Below are positions 37,728 through 47,252 of a DNA stretch of 64,000 bases, piece after piece. The DNA is taken from positions 1 through 64,000 of the forward strand of contig CANJNC010000003.1 in the NCBI GenBank assembly GCA_947475685.1, given 5' to 3'. The notes under the pieces were generated by a model that saw only the letters and a program-made list of their open reading frames with translations, was not told where the DNA came from and searched no databases. The DNA comes from Comamonadaceae bacterium. GTDB taxonomy: Bacteria > Pseudomonadota > Gammaproteobacteria > Burkholderiales > Burkholderiaceae_C. How positions within the stretch are numbered: the stretch's first letter is position 1; each line of letters starts with the position of its first letter. Made by a program: the position numbers and the translations under genes.

Positions 37728-39133
37728 AGCACGCCATACAACATATTCACTTTGTCGGCATAGGTGGCGCTGGGATGAGTGGCATTGCTGAAGTTTTTTT
37801 GAATTTGGGCTACCGAGTGTCGGGTTCGGACTTGGCCGATTCTGCGGTGCTGCAACGCTTAAAGGGCTTGGGGATTCCAACCCAAGTCGGTCACGATGCA
37901 AGGCATATCTTGGGCGCAGATGCGGTGGTCACATCCACGGCCGTGAAGGCCGACAATCCAGAGGTGGTGGAAGCACATCGCCGCTTGATTCCAGTGGTGC
38001 CAAGAGCGGTGATGTTGGCTGAGCTCATGCGTTTTAAGCAAGGCATTGCAATTGCCGGCACGCACGGCAAAACCACGACCACCAGTTTGGTCGCCAGTGT
38101 CTTGGCGCAAGCAGGAATGGACCCGACCTTTGTGATTGGTGGCAAGTTAAATAGCGCAGGGACCAATGCAAAACTGGGCGCTGGCGACTTCATTGTGGTG
38201 GAGGCCGATGAGTCGGACGCTTCTTTTTTAAATTTGTTGCCCACCATGTCGGTGGTCACCAACATCGATGAAGATCACATGGAGACTTATGGGCATGACT
38301 TTGAACGCCTGAAGTCTGCGTTTGTGGAGTTCTTGCATCGCATGCCTTTTTACGGAGCCGCCATTTTGTGCATCGATGACGATGCGATCAAATCGATCTT
38401 GCCAGAGGTCAACCGTCCGATCACAAGTTTTGGCCTGTCCGAGGATGCACAAGTCAGGGCATTTGATATAGAGGCCCATGGTACAAAAATGCACTTTAAA
38501 GTCTCTAGAAGCAACGGCGTCACTTTGCCAGAGATGAAGGTGGTGCTTAATTTGCCAGGTCTGCACAATGTCAGAAATGCGTTGGCAGCTATTGCTGTTG
38601 CCGTTGAGTTGGGTGTACCTGATCAGGCGGTTTTGGATGCACTCGAACAATTCAAAGGGGTGGGCAGACGCTTTCAACAGCACGGTCAAATCATCGTTAA
38701 GGAGGGGGGTCACTTCACTTTGATTGAGGATTATGGTCACCATCCAGCCGAGCTGATGGTGACCCTTGCTGCTGCAAGGGGTGCCTATCCTGGTCAAAGA
38801 CTGGTCTTGGCCTTTCAGCCGCATCGTTATACAAGAACGCGGGATTGTTTTGAAGACTTTGTACGCGTTTTGAAGTTGGCCGATAGGGTCATCTTGACGC
38901 AAGTCTACGCGGCAGGTGAAAAACCAATCGTTGCGGCCGATTCAAAAGCTTTGGCTCGGGCTTTGAGAGTTGCAGGGTTTGAGAGTGTGGTCTTTGTTGA
39001 AACTTTGGACGAGCTCGTTCAACAAATTGCAATCGATGCTCAAGCCGGCGATGTGGTGATGTGCATGGGAGCGGGATCGATCGGGCAAGTGCCCTCAAGA
39101 GTGATTGAACGCATGCAGGAGGTTGTGGCATGA
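37724..39133 (+). CDS. murC: UDP-MurNAc:L-alanine ligase
   Basis: MurC joins L-alanine to UDP-MurNAc, the first stem-peptide step. It starts [17 protein letters not shown], carries the ATP motif [14 protein letters not shown], and has [22 protein letters not shown] and [10 protein letters not shown]. Length is 469 residues, normal. It overlaps murG and ddl by ATGA junctions. It is a paralogue of the recycling ligase mpl found later in the window on the other strand. Confidence 0.96.
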   Translation: MKHAIQHIHFVGIGGAGMSGIAEVFLNLGYRVSGSDLADSAVLQRLKGLGIPTQVGHDARHILGADAVVTSTAVKADNPEVVEAHRRLIPVVPRAVMLAELMRFKQGIAIAGTHGKTTTTSLVASVLAQAGMDPTFVIGGKLNSAGTNAKLGAGDFIVVEADESDASFLNLLPTMSVVTNIDEDHMETYGHDFERLKSAFVEFLHRMPFYGAAILCIDDDAIKSILPEVNRPITSFGLSEDAQVRAFDIEAHGTKMHFKVSRSNGVTLPEMKVVLNLPGLHNVRNALAAIAVAVELGVPDQAVLDALEQFKGVGRRFQQHGQIIVKEGGHFTLIEDYGHHPAELMVTLAAARGAYPGQRLVLAFQPHRYTRTRDCFEDFVRVLKLADRVILTQVYAAGEKPIVAADSKALARALRVAGFESVVFVETLDELVQQIAIDAQAGDVVMCMGAGSIGQVPSRVIERMQEVVA

Positions 39134-40146
39134 GCACTGTGACGCCAGCGTTTAATCTGCAAAGCGCCAAAGTCGCGGTGCTGATGGGTGGAAGATCCAT
39201 GGAGAGAGACATTTCGATGTTGTCGGGCACAGGCGTGTTGAATGCCTTGAAACAAAAGGGCGTCAATGCTCACGAATTCGATCCAGCCAAGCGGCCTTTG
39301 CAAGCTTTGGTGGATCAGCACTTTACGCATGCGTTTATTTCCTTGCATGGACGCTATGGCGAAGACGGCACGGTTCAAGGTGCGCTGGAGTTGTTGGGCA
39401 TTCCATACACGGGCTCGGGGGTCATGTCCTCAGCCTTGTCCATGGACAAAGTGGCCACGAAACGCATTTGGTTGAGTCATCAATTGCGTACGGCAGAGTT
39501 TGAGGTCTTGAGCGCTGAGGACTTGAGTTTGGATGCATTAAAGGGCGTTGCCAAACGAGTGGGTTACCCATTGATGGTCAAACCACCCCATGAAGGGTCC
39601 TCCATTGGCGTCAGTAAGGCCCATGATTTGGCCTCCTTTGAAGTGGCGGTCAACCTGGCCAAACAGTACGATCGTGATATTTTGTGTGAGCGCTTCATTT
39701 TAGGCAAAGAGCTGACTTGCCCCATTTTGGGTGAGGGTGCCGGTGCCAAAGCATTGCCTGTGGTGCGAATTCAAGCACCTGAGGGTGCTTATGATTATCA
39801 GAATAAATACTTCACAGATCTTGTGCAATACCAGTGTCCAAGTGGCTTGCATGGGCAACTCGATGAGCATGTGCAAGAGCTGTCTTTGAAAGCCTACCGA
39901 GCCTTGGGCTGTAGGGGTTGGGGTCGCTTGGATTTGATCTTGGATGAACAAACGCTAGAGCCCTATCTCTTAGAGATGAACACCTCTCCCGGGATGACAT
40001 CTCACTCCTTGGTGCCCATGTCGGCCAAAACCAGTGGCATGTCCTACGAAGACTTGTGCCTTGAAATCTTAATGGCGGCGACACTGACCAAGCCCTATGG
40101 CGAAAAAAACAGACCCACCGATTCAACGCAAAAGGAGCATGCATGA
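39130..40146 (+). CDS. ddl: D-alanine:D-alanine ligase
   Basis: ATP-grasp enzyme that makes the D-Ala-D-Ala dipeptide used by MurF. The N-terminal [16 protein letters not shown], the Gly-rich loop in [14 protein letters not shown], and the metal and substrate site in [18 protein letters not shown] are typical of DdlB. Length is 338 residues. Its position between murC and ftsQ with four-base overlaps on both sides is the standard dcw arrangement, so this is the ddlB-type copy. Confidence 0.95.
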   Translation: MSTVTPAFNLQSAKVAVLMGGRSMERDISMLSGTGVLNALKQKGVNAHEFDPAKRPLQALVDQHFTHAFISLHGRYGEDGTVQGALELLGIPYTGSGVMSSALSMDKVATKRIWLSHQLRTAEFEVLSAEDLSLDALKGVAKRVGYPLMVKPPHEGSSIGVSKAHDLASFEVAVNLAKQYDRDILCERFILGKELTCPILGEGAGAKALPVVRIQAPEGAYDYQNKYFTDLVQYQCPSGLHGQLDEHVQELSLKAYRALGCRGWGRLDLILDEQTLEPYLLEMNTSPGMTSHSLVPMSAKTSGMSYEDLCLEILMAATLTKPYGEKNRPTDSTQKEHA

Positions 40147-40955
40147 CCAGACATGTCAGACCTCGACGCGAAGTCAAGCCGGAGCCTTTGCCACTTGATA
40201 TTCGAATGATGCAGCAATTCAATCGCATGCTTATGCTTGCTTTGACGCTCATTGTCTTGGCCGGCATGGTTTGGTGCTTGATTCGCTTGCCGGTCTTCTC
40301 GATTGCGGGGATCACGATGGTGGGGCAAGTGGAGCACAACAATGAAGTGACAATTCGTGCCAATGTCACACCTCAATTAAAGGGAGACTTCTTTACGTTT
40401 GATTTGCAAAGAACTCAAAAAATATTTGAAACCGTACCCTGGGTCAGGCGCGCAGTGGTCGAGCGAGAGTTTCCCAATCGCCTTAGAGTCAAGCTCGAGG
40501 AGCATCAACCGGTGGCCTATTGGGCCAAGGAGTCGCAGGGCCGCCTCTTGAACAAACAAGGCGAGGTGTTTGATGCCAATTGGGGCGAGATTGATGAAGA
40601 AAACTTGCCCCAATTAAGTGGCCCAGACAATCAGTCCGCGCAGGTGCTGGATGTGTATCAGTTGATTGAACCTGAGTTCAAGCGCATGGGCCTATCGATT
40701 CAAGCTTTGGAGTTGACTGCAAGAGGCAGTTGGAGAGCAAAGCTTGCCAATGCAAGCGTGGTTGAGATGGGAAGAGGCACAAGCCAAGAGATTTTAAACC
40801 GTGTGAAGATGTTCACCCTAACGATTGCACAAGTGAGCGCGCGTTATGAAAAGAAAGTCACGGCATTGGAGTCCGCAGATTTACGCCACGATCATGGCTA
40901 CGCCCTCAGAATGAGGGGCTTGAGCACCGTGGATTTACAAACGATCAAGAGGTAA
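40143..40955 (+). CDS. ftsQ: Cell division protein FtsQ
   Basis: Bitopic divisome protein bridging FtsA/FtsZ-side and FtsWI-side components through FtsLB. It has a basic cytoplasmic start (about residues 1-25), one membrane segment (about 28-50, MLALTLIVLAGMVWCLI), then a POTRA domain beginning FSIAGITMVGQVEHNNEV and the FtsQ beta-domain with PWVRRAVVEREFPNRLRV. Length is 270 residues. It overlaps ddl by four bases and is followed by ftsA after 13 bases. Confidence 0.93.
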   Translation: MTRHVRPRREVKPEPLPLDIRMMQQFNRMLMLALTLIVLAGMVWCLIRLPVFSIAGITMVGQVEHNNEVTIRANVTPQLKGDFFTFDLQRTQKIFETVPWVRRAVVEREFPNRLRVKLEEHQPVAYWAKESQGRLLNKQGEVFDANWGEIDEENLPQLSGPDNQSAQVLDVYQLIEPEFKRMGLSIQALELTARGSWRAKLANASVVEMGRGTSQEILNRVKMFTLTIAQVSARYEKKVTALESADLRHDHGYALRMRGLSTVDLQTIKR

Positions 40956-40968
40956 GACCGAGGTCTTT

Positions 40969-42198
40969 ATGGCAAAAGAATACAAAGATTTGGTAATTGG
41001 ACTGGACATCGGCACGAGCAAAGTGATGGTGGTCGTTGCTGAGGTTTTGGGCGATGGGGAGCTCAAAATTGCGGGTCTTGGCGTCTCCCACAGCAGTGGA
41101 CTTAAGCGTGGCGTGGTGGTCAACATCGACGCCACCGTGCAAAGCATTCAGCAAGCGTTGAAAGAGGCTGAGTTGATGGCCGATTGCAAAATTACCCGGG
41201 TGTACACCGGCATCACGGGCAGTCACATTCGAGGCATCAACTCCAGCGGGATGGTGGCCGTCAAGGACCGAGAGGTCACAGCACCTGATGTGGCGCGTGT
41301 GGTGGAGACGGCCAAAGCCATCAACATCTCGACCGATCAGCGTTTGCTCCTCGTTGAACCCCAAGAGTTTGTGATCGATGGACAAGATGTCAAAGAGCCC
41401 ATTGGTATGAGCGGCATTCGTTTGGAGGCAAAGGTGCACATTGTGACGGGTGCGCAAAGTGCGGCTGAAAACATCATGAAGTGTGTACGCCGATGTGGTC
41501 TGGATGTGGACATGCTGATGCTCAACCCATTGGCATCGAGCCGTTCGGTGCTGACCCCCGATGAAAAAGAACTGGGCGTGGCTTTGGTGGACATTGGCGC
41601 GGGCACCACCGATGTGGCGATTTTTACAGGTGGCGCCATTCGGCACACGGCGGTGATTCCCATTGCTGGGGACTTGATCACCAGCGACATCGCCATGGCG
41701 CTTCGAACACCCACCAAGGATGCAGAAGAGATCAAGGTTGAGTCGGGGTATGCCAAGCAACTGTTGGCTGACCCCGAGGTGCAAGTGGAGGTGCCTGGTC
41801 TGGGAGACAGGGGGCCGCGCATGCTCTCAAGGCAAGCGCTGGCCGGTGTCATCGAGCCGCGTGTGGAGGAGATCTTTGCCTTGGTGCAGCAAGTCATTCG
41901 GGATTCGGGATTTGAAGAGGTGCTCTCCTCAGGCATTGTGATCACAGGCGGCAGCGCTTTGATGCCTGGCATGGTGGAGTTGGGGGAGGATATTTTCTTA
42001 AAACCCGTTCGCCGAGGGGTACCCAATTATTCTGGGGCCTTGGCCGATATGGTCTCACAACCCAGAGCCGCGACCGTCATGGGCTTGTTGGAGGAGGCGC
42101 GCATGGGCCGTTTAAGGGGGTTCAAGGTGGCTCAAAAAAGTGGTTCTGTTAAAACCGCTTTCAGCTATGTCAAAGATTGGTTTGTAGGGAATTTTTGA
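40969..42198 (+). CDS. ftsA: Cell division protein FtsA
   Basis: Actin-like ATPase that tethers FtsZ to the membrane. Phosphate-binding IGLDIGTSKVMVVVAE at the start, LVDIGAGTTDVAIFTGG and VITGGSALMPGM mark the actin fold. The 1C domain lies around YTGITGSHIRGINSSG. The C-terminal end (TAFSYVKDWFVGNF) resembles the amphipathic membrane-targeting helix. Length is 409 residues. The ribosome site is a weak CGAGG. Its stop shares one base with the ATG of a 53-codon frame before ftsZ. Confidence 0.96.
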   Translation: MAKEYKDLVIGLDIGTSKVMVVVAEVLGDGELKIAGLGVSHSSGLKRGVVVNIDATVQSIQQALKEAELMADCKITRVYTGITGSHIRGINSSGMVAVKDREVTAPDVARVVETAKAINISTDQRLLLVEPQEFVIDGQDVKEPIGMSGIRLEAKVHIVTGAQSAAENIMKCVRRCGLDVDMLMLNPLASSRSVLTPDEKELGVALVDIGAGTTDVAIFTGGAIRHTAVIPIAGDLITSDIAMALRTPTKDAEEIKVESGYAKQLLADPEVQVEVPGLGDRGPRMLSRQALAGVIEPRVEEIFALVQQVIRDSGFEEVLSSGIVITGGSALMPGMVELGEDIFLKPVRRGVPNYSGALADMVSQPRAATVMGLLEEARMGRLRGFKVAQKSGSVKTAFSYVKDWFVGNF

Positions 42199-42359
42199 TG
42201 AACAAGATGCAAATCAAATCAAAAACAGTTCAATGCGATGAAATGCAAAGGGAGCGTTGGCGATGGCGTGGGCCTGGTGTGCCAGGATTCGATGAGCCTT
42301 GGCGCAAGGCAGCCATGCAAACATGGGTGAGAAAAGAATTTGAAAGTGGGAGCGGGTAG
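42198..42359 (+). CDS. Possible small protein between ftsA and ftsZ
   Basis: A 53-codon frame whose ATG overlaps the ftsA TGA (TGATG), as at the ftsI/murE junction. The predicted peptide is basic and Trp-rich (RERWRWRGPG, then WRKAAMQTWVRKEF). I recognise no family. Translational coupling to ftsA is the only positive sign. The ftsA-ftsZ gap could equally be a non-coding leader of ftsZ. Nothing in the sequence proves it is translated. Confidence 0.3.
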   Translation: MNKMQIKSKTVQCDEMQRERWRWRGPGVPGFDEPWRKAAMQTWVRKEFESGSG

Positions 42360-42454
42360 AAGAATCAAAAAAAACGTGAAGATACTTAACAATAAGAAAT
42401 TTAAAACCAATTCAAAGCAACTGCAGATTTAGATTAAAAAAACGGGAGAGAGTT

Positions 42455-43816
42455 ATGACGATAGAAATGATGGAAGTTGAAGGTTTCAATGCAGGCACAC
42501 AAATCAAAGTGATTGGTGTGGGAGGTGGCGGCGGTAACGCTGTGGAGCACATGATCAAAAGTGGCGTCAAGGGCGTTGAGTTTGTGTGTGCCAACACCGA
42601 CGCGCAAGCCCTTAGAACCAGCTCTGCGCACCGTGTCATTCAACTCGGTCAGTCAGGACTTGGCGCGGGCAGCAAGCCTGAGCGCGGTCGCGAAGCGGCG
42701 GAGATGGCGATTGAAGAAATCCGTGAGGTCTTGGAGGGGTGCAACATGCTCTTCATCACCGCGGGCATGGGAGGCGGCACAGGCACAGGCGCTGCTCCGG
42801 TGGTGGCAAGAGTCGCGAGAGAGATGGGCATTTTAACGGTGGGTGTGGTCACCAAGCCCTTTGACTGGGAGGGCGGACGACGCATGACGCACGCCGAGTC
42901 GGGTCTAAGCGAGCTTGAAGAAAATGTCGACTCCTTGATCGTGGTGCTCAATGAAAAATTACTGCAAGTCTTTGGAGACGATATCAGCCAAGACGAGGCG
43001 TTTGCCTATGCCAACGATGTGCTCAGGAACTCGGTCGGTGGCATTGCGGAGATCATCAACGTGGAAGCGTTGGTGAATGTGGACTTTGAGGACGTGAGAA
43101 CCGTCATGAGTGAGCAAGGCAAAGCCATGATGGGCACGGCCAAAGCGAGCGGCCCTGACAGAGCGCGCATTGCGGCTGAGCAAGCCGTTGCTTGTCCACT
43201 CCTAGAGGGCATTGACATGAGTGGTGCCAAAGGCGTTTTGGTCTTGGTCACGGCGGCCAAAGGCGGGCTCAAACTCTCTGAATCCAGAGAGGCGATGAGC
43301 ACGATTTGCAAATTCGCATCCAATGACGCACATGTGATTTACGGCACAGCGTATGACGAAGAATTGGGCAACGAGATCCGCGTGACGGTGGTTGCAACGG
43401 GCTTGTCCTCACCTGGCAAACGTCAAGCGCAGCCCTTTCAAGTCGTTCGCACCGGAACGGACAACGTGGCGCTTCAGGTGAACTCGACGTACAACAACCC
43501 AGTATCGAGCCAGCCGCCAGCGATATTGCCCGCTAGCTTTGGTGCACCCAGTGAGGGCTTGCCATCCATGCCAGTCAATCCGTTCATTGAGGACGCGACT
43601 CCGGTGAGTGTGGCCTCGGTTTTGTCGACCCCTTCAGCGCCTGAGCACAAAGCCAATCCCACTCCCAGTCGTGCTCAGCCCAATTACACCGACATGGCCG
43701 TTCCAAGCGTTTGGAGAACCAATCGCGTGCAAGCTGCGGCCAAGGTGGATGCCCTGGCTTCGGGTGGGATGGACGATTATGAAATCCCTGCATTCTTAAG
43801 AAAACAGGCCGATTAG
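42455..43816 (+). CDS. ftsZ: Cell division GTPase FtsZ
   Basis: Tubulin-like GTPase that forms the Z ring. The nucleotide-binding GVGGGGGNAV, the tubulin signature GGGTGTGAAP (about residues 107-116) and the T7-loop region NVDFEDV are intact. After about residue 320 comes a Pro/Ala/Ser-rich linker, then the C-terminal peptide DYEIPAFLRKQAD that binds FtsA and ZipA-like partners. Length is 453 residues, long because of the linker. A good ribosome site (CGGGAGAGA) precedes the ATG. A terminator follows 23 bases after the stop. Confidence 0.97.
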   Translation: MTIEMMEVEGFNAGTQIKVIGVGGGGGNAVEHMIKSGVKGVEFVCANTDAQALRTSSAHRVIQLGQSGLGAGSKPERGREAAEMAIEEIREVLEGCNMLFITAGMGGGTGTGAAPVVARVAREMGILTVGVVTKPFDWEGGRRMTHAESGLSELEENVDSLIVVLNEKLLQVFGDDISQDEAFAYANDVLRNSVGGIAEIINVEALVNVDFEDVRTVMSEQGKAMMGTAKASGPDRARIAAEQAVACPLLEGIDMSGAKGVLVLVTAAKGGLKLSESREAMSTICKFASNDAHVIYGTAYDEELGNEIRVTVVATGLSSPGKRQAQPFQVVRTGTDNVALQVNSTYNNPVSSQPPAILPASFGAPSEGLPSMPVNPFIEDATPVSVASVLSTPSAPEHKANPTPSRAQPNYTDMAVPSVWRTNRVQAAAKVDALASGGMDDYEIPAFLRKQAD

Positions 43817-43839
43817 TCCCCTTTGAGACGCCAAGGCTC

Positions 43840-43884
43840 AAGGCTGTCATTTGCTTTATTAAAAAGCGATGACAGCCTTTTTTT
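43840..43884 (+). terminator. Rho-independent terminator after ftsZ
   Basis: A perfect 11-bp stem (AAGGCTGTCAT with ATGACAGCCTT) and an 18-base loop are followed by a run of T residues. It closes the mraZ-ftsZ unit before lpxC, which therefore needs its own promoter. Confidence 0.9.
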
Positions 43885-43994
43885 GTACTTTTTACAAAGC
43901 GTTGTTCTTTGCAAAGCGCAAGAAGGATACTCAGGTGCAACAAGAATCTTTTTGGGGTCGTGGTGAAGCTGTTGGGCCCATGTAAAATACAAAC

Positions 43995-44918
43995 ATGCTT
44001 AAACAAAGAACCCTTCGCTCAATGACCCGTGCAGTGGGTGTGGGTTTGCACAGTGGCCAACGTGTGGAGTTGGTCTTGCGCCCAGCGCAGCCCAATACGG
44101 GCATTGTGTTTAGAAGAGTTGATTTGCCTCAGCCTGTGGACATTGTGGTCAATACGGTGGCGGTGAGCGATACACGGCTGGCTTCAACCGTCTCCCATGG
44201 GGGCGCTAAAGTGCACACCATTGAGCACTTGATGTCGGCTTGTTCAGGTTTGGGCATCGACAATTTGTACATCGACATCAACGCCGAGGAGGTTCCCATC
44301 TTGGACGGCTCGGCCGCATCCTTTGTGTTTTTGATTCAAAGTGCAGGCATTGAGTTGCAAAATGCGCCCAAGAGAATGGTGCGTGTTTTAAAGGAGGTCT
44401 TTGTCTGCGAGGGCAGTGGGGACAACCAAAAGTGGGCAAAATTGACGCCCTTTGAGGGTTTTAAGTTGAGCTTTGAGATTGATTTTAGGCATCCGGCCGT
44501 GGACTCGACAGGGCAAATGGTGGAGTTTGACATGGCCTCTGGGCGCTACAGCAAAGACATTGCAAGAGCCAGAACCTTTGGGTTCACCAAAGATGTTGAG
44601 ATGATGCGTGCCAATGGCTTGGCTTTGGGTGGTGGCTTAGACAATGCCATCGTGATGGACGATTACAGGGTCTTGAACAGCGAGGGCCTTCGCTATGACG
44701 ATGAGTTTGTCAAACACAAAATATTGGATGCCATGGGAGACTTGTATATTTTAGGCCTTCCTTTGATTGCCTCTTACAGCGCTTTCAGATCGGGGCACGC
44801 GATGAACAACCGCCTTCTTCGCGAGCTGCTCTCCAACACCGACGCCTATGAGACGGTGAGTTTTGATCGAGAGCAAGACGCGCCCAAGGGGCTCAGAGAG
44901 TTGGCGCCTGCGTGGTGA
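43995..44918 (+). CDS. lpxC: UDP-3-O-acyl-GlcNAc deacetylase
   Basis: Zinc enzyme for the first committed step of lipid A synthesis. Zinc ligands are in [12 protein letters not shown] and in [12 protein letters not shown], and the catalytic histidine is in [13 protein letters not shown]. Length is 307 residues, normal. It follows the ftsZ terminator. TAAAAT at 43983-43988 lies so close to the ATG that, if it is the -10, the transcript would be nearly leaderless. No Shine-Dalgarno is seen, which agrees with that possibility. Confidence 0.95.
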   Translation: MLKQRTLRSMTRAVGVGLHSGQRVELVLRPAQPNTGIVFRRVDLPQPVDIVVNTVAVSDTRLASTVSHGGAKVHTIEHLMSACSGLGIDNLYIDINAEEVPILDGSAASFVFLIQSAGIELQNAPKRMVRVLKEVFVCEGSGDNQKWAKLTPFEGFKLSFEIDFRHPAVDSTGQMVEFDMASGRYSKDIARARTFGFTKDVEMMRANGLALGGGLDNAIVMDDYRVLNSEGLRYDDEFVKHKILDAMGDLYILGLPLIASYSAFRSGHAMNNRLLRELLSNTDAYETVSFDREQDAPKGLRELAPAW

Positions 44919-44973
44919 GTGCTTTTTAAACACTCGGTGTTCATGCGCACGCACGGACTTCATCTTTGCGCCT

Positions 44974-45522
44974 TCAGCGCGAGCGTCCATCTTTCATGCG
45001 CCCCGTATTGGATTTGATCAAGTCGGTGCTCTCAGACAGTTTGCTCTGAACCCAAGCCACTTGCGCATGCGTAATGGCCAAGCCCAACGCATCCGATGCA
45101 TCAAAGCCAGCGGGCTTGGAGAGTTGCAAGAGTCGCTGGACCATTTCTTGGACCTGGGTTTTTTGTGCTCGCCCGTGACCTGCAACGGCCTTTTTCATTT
45201 GCAACGCGGTGTATTCGGCAACGGGCAAGGCGCGCGAGACCAAGGCACTCAGACAGGCCCCTCGGGCCTGCCCCAAAAGAAGGCTGGACTGTGGATTTAA
45301 ATTCACAAACACAATCTCAATGGCGCTTTCATGGGGTTGGTAGCGGTCGCTCACCTCACAGACGCCTTCAAAAATAGTTTGTATCCTTTTGGGAAGGTCG
45401 CCTTTGTCCAAATGGGTGGTTTTGATGGTGCCACTGGCAATGTAGTGCAACTCTTGACCGATTGACTCAATCACACCAAAACCGCAGTGTTGAAGTCCAG
45501 GATCGATGCCCAATATTTTCAT
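44974..45522 (-). CDS. ruvC: Holliday junction resolvase RuvC
   Basis: RNase H-fold endonuclease that cuts Holliday junctions in recombination repair. The catalytic acids are visible: Asp7 in [13 protein letters not shown], a Glu in SAIEIVFVN and a C-terminal Asp in [12 protein letters not shown]. Length is 182 residues. ruvA and ruvB are not adjacent, as in many betaproteobacteria. Its ATG overlaps the mtgA stop (ATGA), so it is translated with the mtgA transcript. It converges with lpxC. Confidence 0.95.
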   Translation of the reverse strand: MKILGIDPGLQHCGFGVIESIGQELHYIASGTIKTTHLDKGDLPKRIQTIFEGVCEVSDRYQPHESAIEIVFVNLNPQSSLLLGQARGACLSALVSRALPVAEYTALQMKKAVAGHGRAQKTQVQEMVQRLLQLSKPAGFDASDALGLAITHAQVAWVQSKLSESTDLIKSNTGRMKDGRSR

Positions 45523-46262
45523 GGCAGGACCGCTCCTTGCATGCGTTGTTCGATCAACTCGGCGCGAGAGGACAAGTAGGGGGAGGCGGGTAACTTTTCA
45601 AAATACTTGGGTCTTGGGAGCATGACGGCAAGTCTTGCGGCTTGAGCGCTACTCAAGGACTGAGCGGAGGTGGAGAAGTAGTGTCTCGCGGCCGCCTCGG
45701 CACCAAAGACGCCCTCTCCCCATTCGACGCTATTGAGGTAAATTTCTAAAATTCTTTTCTTGGGTAAAAGCAACTCCAAGTACACGGTGATCATGAACTC
45801 TTGTGCTTTGCGAACGAAGGTCCGCTCGCTGGAGAGAAATAAATTTTTAGCCAATTGTTGGGTGATCGTGGAGCCCCCCACAATTTTTGCGCTGCTCGTG
45901 GCGTTGGGCACGGTCACCAAGGACACATTTTTACCAGCACCGGTGGATTGATTTTTTTTCCATGCGCGTTCGATTGCACCCCATTGAACCCCATCGTGAC
46001 TTGCAAAGAGGTCGTCTTCAGACACGATGACTGCTTTTTTCAATTGATTTGAAATCTTCTCTAAGGGCACCCAGTGTTGCGACCAACGAAGGGGTTTGGG
46101 GGACAAGGACAAGCGAAGCAATTCGGAGCGCTGAAAGCTTGAAGACTGCGGGTCCACGAAGCGCATGAGCACAACTTGTGAGAAAAAATAAAGTTGCAGG
46201 AGCAAAAAAGCACCCACACAACACAGCAAAGCGCGCATCAAAGCTTTCTTAAATTTGTGCAT
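45519..46262 (-). CDS. mtgA: Monofunctional peptidoglycan transglycosylase
   Basis: GT51 glycosyltransferase that polymerises lipid II without a transpeptidase domain. An N-terminal membrane anchor (about residues 10-30) is followed by the GT51 motifs [36 protein letters not shown] and [20 protein letters not shown]. Length is 247 residues with the ATG at 46262; a TTG five codons upstream overlaps the TonB-like stop and is less likely. It sits between the TonB-like gene and ruvC. Confidence 0.94.
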   Translation of the reverse strand: MHKFKKALMRALLCCVGAFLLLQLYFFSQVVLMRFVDPQSSSFQRSELLRLSLSPKPLRWSQHWVPLEKISNQLKKAVIVSEDDLFASHDGVQWGAIERAWKKNQSTGAGKNVSLVTVPNATSSAKIVGGSTITQQLAKNLFLSSERTFVRKAQEFMITVYLELLLPKKRILEIYLNSVEWGEGVFGAEAAARHYFSTSAQSLSSAQAARLAVMLPRPKYFEKLPASPYLSSRAELIEQRMQGAVLP

Positions 46263-46273
46263 GGACAAGAGCT

Positions 46274-47182
46274 TCAAGGTTCTAGCGTGCTTTGGTCATC
46301 GAGGACAGCTTGGCTCATTAAGCCGTCTTTGGTGAATTGGAACAAAGACACGACGCCAAGCAAGTCAGCTTGTTTTTTGAGCTCTGGGTTGAACACTTCA
46401 AAGGGTTGTGACTTTTGGACAATGGTGAGAGCTCGTCTGTCGAGCTCAGGCATGCCAGAGCTTTTGAGGACTTCGCTTTGGACGACTTCGCCTTTGGCGT
46501 TGATGGTCATCAGCATGGTGAGCGTGCCGTAAAGCTTCTTGCCGTTCACGCTTGGGAAAAATTGTGTGCCAGTTGACTCCACCTTTTGTTTGACCTCTTG
46601 GTAGTACTCGGCATAGACCACCTCCTTGGTGGAAGGCGAGAGGTAGCGTTTCCTGGGCCTTGAATTTTGTTCTTGTATTCGCTTGTCAATTTGCGCCAAC
46701 CATTTCAACAAAGCTTGCCTGCGCAGCTCTTGTTTGGGGTCTTGGAGGATTTCTTTGAAGCTGGGTGTTTGCGAGAGTTGTTCTTTGAGTTGAGTGAGCA
46801 AGCGGCTTTGTTCAGACTTTAATTGTTCAAGCCTCTCACTGGAATCCCAGTGATCAGAGCCCATTTGGTGGCGATCAGATTTCATCACAATCGAGGAGGC
46901 AAGCGAGCCATTGATCAAGTCCCCACCGCCTTGAAGGCTTGACTGCGCCAAGGCTTGAGGCTTCTCGTTGGACACCTCCTTGGTCTTGGTGTTGATCAAA
47001 ACAATTTGCAAGCTGGTGTCTTTAAGGACGCGCTGAACACGGGGCAAACTAGAAAACGTCAACGTCAAAGCCGTGATGTGAAACGCAATCGACAAAAGCA
47101 TGGCGTTGGAGAGCTTGATCGAAGCGCCTGGCCACTGGTGTGGCCAGTTGAGCTTAAAGGTCAATGTGCTCAAGGCGTTCAT
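46274..47182 (-). CDS. TonB-family C-terminal domain protein
   Basis: A 302-residue protein with an N-terminal membrane anchor (about residues 27-45), a variable periplasmic middle with a coiled-coil-like stretch (ERLEQLKSEQSRLLTQLKEQ), and a C-terminal TonB-type domain: YGTLTMLMTINAKGEVVQ, then SSGMPELDRRALTIVQKS. No exbB or exbD is nearby and the Pro-rich linker of classical TonB is missing. A role in energising outer-membrane uptake is therefore not certain. It lies between the RNB ribonuclease gene and mtgA on the minus strand. Confidence 0.8.
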   Translation of the reverse strand: MNALSTLTFKLNWPHQWPGASIKLSNAMLLSIAFHITALTLTFSSLPRVQRVLKDTSLQIVLINTKTKEVSNEKPQALAQSSLQGGGDLINGSLASSIVMKSDRHQMGSDHWDSSERLEQLKSEQSRLLTQLKEQLSQTPSFKEILQDPKQELRRQALLKWLAQIDKRIQEQNSRPRKRYLSPSTKEVVYAEYYQEVKQKVESTGTQFFPSVNGKKLYGTLTMLMTINAKGEVVQSEVLKSSGMPELDRRALTIVQKSQPFEVFNPELKKQADLLGVVSLFQFTKDGLMSQAVLDDQSTLEP

Positions 47183-47252
47183 TTTTTAGTGTGCAAATAG
47201 AGTTGATCTAAAATGGGGCCAAGGATATGTCAGTCATGGCGCTGCGCGCGCA

